DNA of 64,000 bases, taken from Duganella sp. sic0402 (GTDB taxonomy: Bacteria; Pseudomonadota; Gammaproteobacteria; Burkholderiales; Burkholderiaceae_D). Where the stretch lies: positions 186,001-250,000 of the forward strand of contig NZ_JAHUWK010000009.1 of the NCBI RefSeq assembly GCF_019219065.1, given 5' to 3'. The notes beneath the pieces were generated by a model. That model was not told the DNA's origin. It worked only from the letters and a program-made list of their open reading frames with translations, and searched no databases. Made by a program: the position numbers and the translations under genes. Below are positions 62,634-64,000 of this stretch, in pieces. How positions within the stretch are numbered: position 1 is the first letter of the stretch; the number at the start of each line of letters is the position of its first letter.

Positions 62634-63007
62634 ACTTTTCCTTCAAATCTTGAGTTTTGCCTGTGGAGTTCCAGCGCTTTTTCCACAACGCGTAGCGAAA
62701 AAAAATGCATTTTAAGGCGTTTTTCGCTGTGTAGATGGCTTTCAGATGACGAGCAGCCGTGTGGTTGCCTCTGTGACTTCGCAGAATCACGGTTTTAGTA
62801 GTTTACAAAAGGTTTATATAAAAATAGTGGTAATAGTAAACGCGTAATTTTCTGTGGATAAGTCATGTATACGTTTACAAATCATTTGTTTACAGCGTAA
62901 ACAACCAGCTGCATAAGGGTTGTACTAGCGGCAGGACATTTTTTGGATAAAATGTGTGCCTGTGGTCAAAATAGTGCTTAGCCACATCTCGTCCTGTGGA
63001 TATCCAA
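62634..63007. other. Gene-free repeat-rich intergenic region D
   Basis: 374 bases upstream of mtnN and downstream of the GGDEF gene, AT-rich for this genome. It holds five GTTTAC/GTAAAC hexamers (62801, 62836, 62873, 62888, 62897), a DnaA-box-like TGTGGATAA at 62853-62861 (minus-strand TTATCCACA) and a one-mismatch copy at 62996-63004. TTATTCACA follows at 63012-63020, inside the end of the GGDEF gene. No credible gene. Confidence 0.6.
62886..62904. repeat. Perfect 19-bp inverted repeat (8-3-8)
   Basis: TTGTTTAC AGC GTAAACAA is a perfect inverted repeat with a 3-base spacer, the form of a dimeric regulator site. It lies about 250 bases upstream of mtnN, and three more copies of the half-site core lie within 90 bases. 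Confidence 0.8.
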
Positions 63008-64000
63008 TCACTTATTCACAGGAGCATAGTAATTTGAGCGATTTCGGCCCTGCTGCTTGGCCAGATACATCGCCTGATCGGCGTTTTTCAGCAAAGTTTC
63101 GGCATCCGCACCATCTTTGGGGTACAAAGCGATGCCGATGCTGCTCGAAATATGAGCAGTCTGGTCCTCAAGCTGGAATGGCGAGTTCATTTTCTGCAGG
63201 ATTTCCTGCACGGTGCGGCCGACATCGCCGGCATTGCGCAGTTCGCTGAGGATGACAGTGAACTCATCTCCCCCCAGCCTGGCCACGGTATCGGTGCTGC
63301 GTACGCAGCTAAGCAGCCGGTTTGCCACTTCTTTAAGCAGTAAATCGCCTTTATCGTGGCCCTGGGTGTCGTTGACTTCCTTGAAGTGGTCCAGATCGAC
63401 AAATACCAGCGCCATCGGTAGCTTGGAGCGGTCGGTTTTCTTCATTTCCTTGCGCAGATGCTCGTGGAACATGCGGCGGTTCGGCAATCCGGTCAGGGTA
63501 TCGAAGTTGGCCTGGCGCCAGATCAGTTCTTCCGACGCTTTTTTCTGTGTGATATCGCTCATCAAGGCGACGTAGCGGAAAGGATTTGCCTGTTCGTCGT
63601 GGACGGTGTTGACGGTCATCGCCACCAGCAGTTCGTCGCCGTCCTTGTTGCGGTGCCAGACTTCACCTTTCCAGTAGCCGTTTTGCGCCATGCATTCGAA
63701 CAGGCGGTCGAAAAATACCTGGTCGTGGCAGTTGGAGGCAAGCTCATAGGCGTGATGGTTGGCCAGTTCTTTTTCGGTATAGCCGCTAAGCAGGGAAAAT
63801 GCCGGGTTCACGGTCAGAATCTGGCCTTGGGCGTTGGTCACCATCATGCCTTCGCCGCTGTTCTGGAAAATCAGCGACGCCAGTTTCATCGATTCTTCGT
63901 TGGCCAGCAGCTTTTTTTCCATTTCCCGGCTGGCGTTGTACAGCATGCGGTAGCGCAGTTCGCGTTCTTCCTGGCGGCTGTAAGTGCGTAATGAAAAATG
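63008..64000 (-). CDS. PAS-GGDEF diguanylate cyclase, N-terminus beyond the window
   Basis: At least 330 residues; the frame stays open to the right edge, so the start is missing. Visible: a helical linker (SRQEERELRYR...), PAS domain (SLIFQNSGEGMMVTNAQGQI; NPAFSLLSGYTEKEL), and a GGDEF domain (NFDTLTGLPNRRMF; RLGGDEFTVIL). The active-site GGDEF and the inhibitory RxxD (RSTD, five residues before GGDEF) are intact, so it should make cyclic-di-GMP with product control. No EAL domain follows; the protein ends shortly after GGDEF. Confidence 0.93.
   Translation of the reverse strand, partial: HFSLRTYSRQEERELRYRMLYNASREMEKKLLANEESMKLASLIFQNSGEGMMVTNAQGQILTVNPAFSLLSGYTEKELANHHAYELASNCHDQVFFDRLFECMAQNGYWKGEVWHRNKDGDELLVAMTVNTVHDEQANPFRYVALMSDITQKKASEELIWRQANFDTLTGLPNRRMFHEHLRKEMKKTDRSKLPMALVFVDLDHFKEVNDTQGHDKGDLLLKEVANRLLSCVRSTDTVARLGGDEFTVILSELRNAGDVGRTVQEILQKMNSPFQLEDQTAHISSSIGIALYPKDGADAETLLKNADQAMYLAKQQGRNRSNYYAPVNK

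Noticed and set aside
62602..62790. Small minus-strand frame overlapping the mtnN start
   Set aside because: No ribosome site, overlaps mtnN, and runs through the repeat-rich region.
62634..63020. Chromosomal or plasmid replication origin
   Set aside because: DnaA-box-like sites are present, but there is no dnaA, dnaN, gyrB, parA/parB or rep gene nearby and no typical 13-mer array, so I keep it only as a finding of unknown role.

Overview
The window is a 64 kb piece of a GC-rich betaproteobacterial chromosome. The gene set (cbb3 oxidase cluster with FNR, PutA, many chemoreceptors, TonB-dependent receptors, lipBA with a ybeD-like gene nearby) and the protein style fit Oxalobacteraceae such as Massilia, Duganella or Janthinobacterium. 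The genus is inferred from general familiarity, not from a search. Almost all of the window is densely packed core or near-core genes. I see no tRNA, rRNA, CRISPR array, insertion sequence or intact prophage.

Layout. 1-2341: end of an ABC importer followed by cyanase (cyanate uptake and breakdown). 2338-8512: exported globin plus outer-membrane protein, thioesterase, uracil-DNA glycosylase, lipA, lipB, a YfcF-type GST, a GcvA-like LysR and a ybeD-like gene. 8577-15763: envelope and unknown genes (a coiled-coil/DUF2491/membrane-protein operon, an orphan CII-like protein, a FecR/DUF6600 protein, LysE, DUF808, YiaA). 15814-28356: a microaerobic block with an Aer-like chemoreceptor and hemN behind an exact FNR site, a TauE/SafE-like protein, ccoI, ccoS, then ccoNOQP-ccoG-fixH behind two FNR-like sites, ending with fnr itself. 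28509-42800: hydrolase, a 1216-residue hybrid kinase, a Fiu-like TonB receptor with PiuC, a CheB-CheR-PAS protein, an MFS transporter, a ParD-like/map pair and an SDR.

42801-44378 is an AT-richer patch carrying one unrecognised 377-residue gene, directly after the 3' end of glmS, which is the classic Tn7 insertion position. 44379-54803 holds glmS, an Lrp regulator, a Fur-controlled ECF sigma factor with a TonB receptor but no FecR, glmU, a lipoprotein, rsmD, coaD, a ferredoxin and small genes. 54954-64000 holds a LysR, a chemoreceptor with a C-terminal sensor, an Lrp regulator divergent from putA, mtnN, and a PAS-GGDEF protein cut by the window end.

How it fits together. Low oxygen is the strongest theme: FNR, its apparent target sites, the high-affinity oxidase with its copper and redox assembly factors, oxygen-independent heme synthesis and an Aer-like receptor lie together. 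Iron is the second theme: two TonB receptors, PiuC, an ECF sigma factor, one perfect 19-bp Fur palindrome and one weaker Fur-like site. Four intergenic regions carry DnaA-box-like TTATNCACA sites, and one of them also has five GTTTAC/GTAAAC hexamers including a perfect 19-bp inverted repeat. These clusters and the glmS-adjacent orphan gene are the least explained parts of the window.
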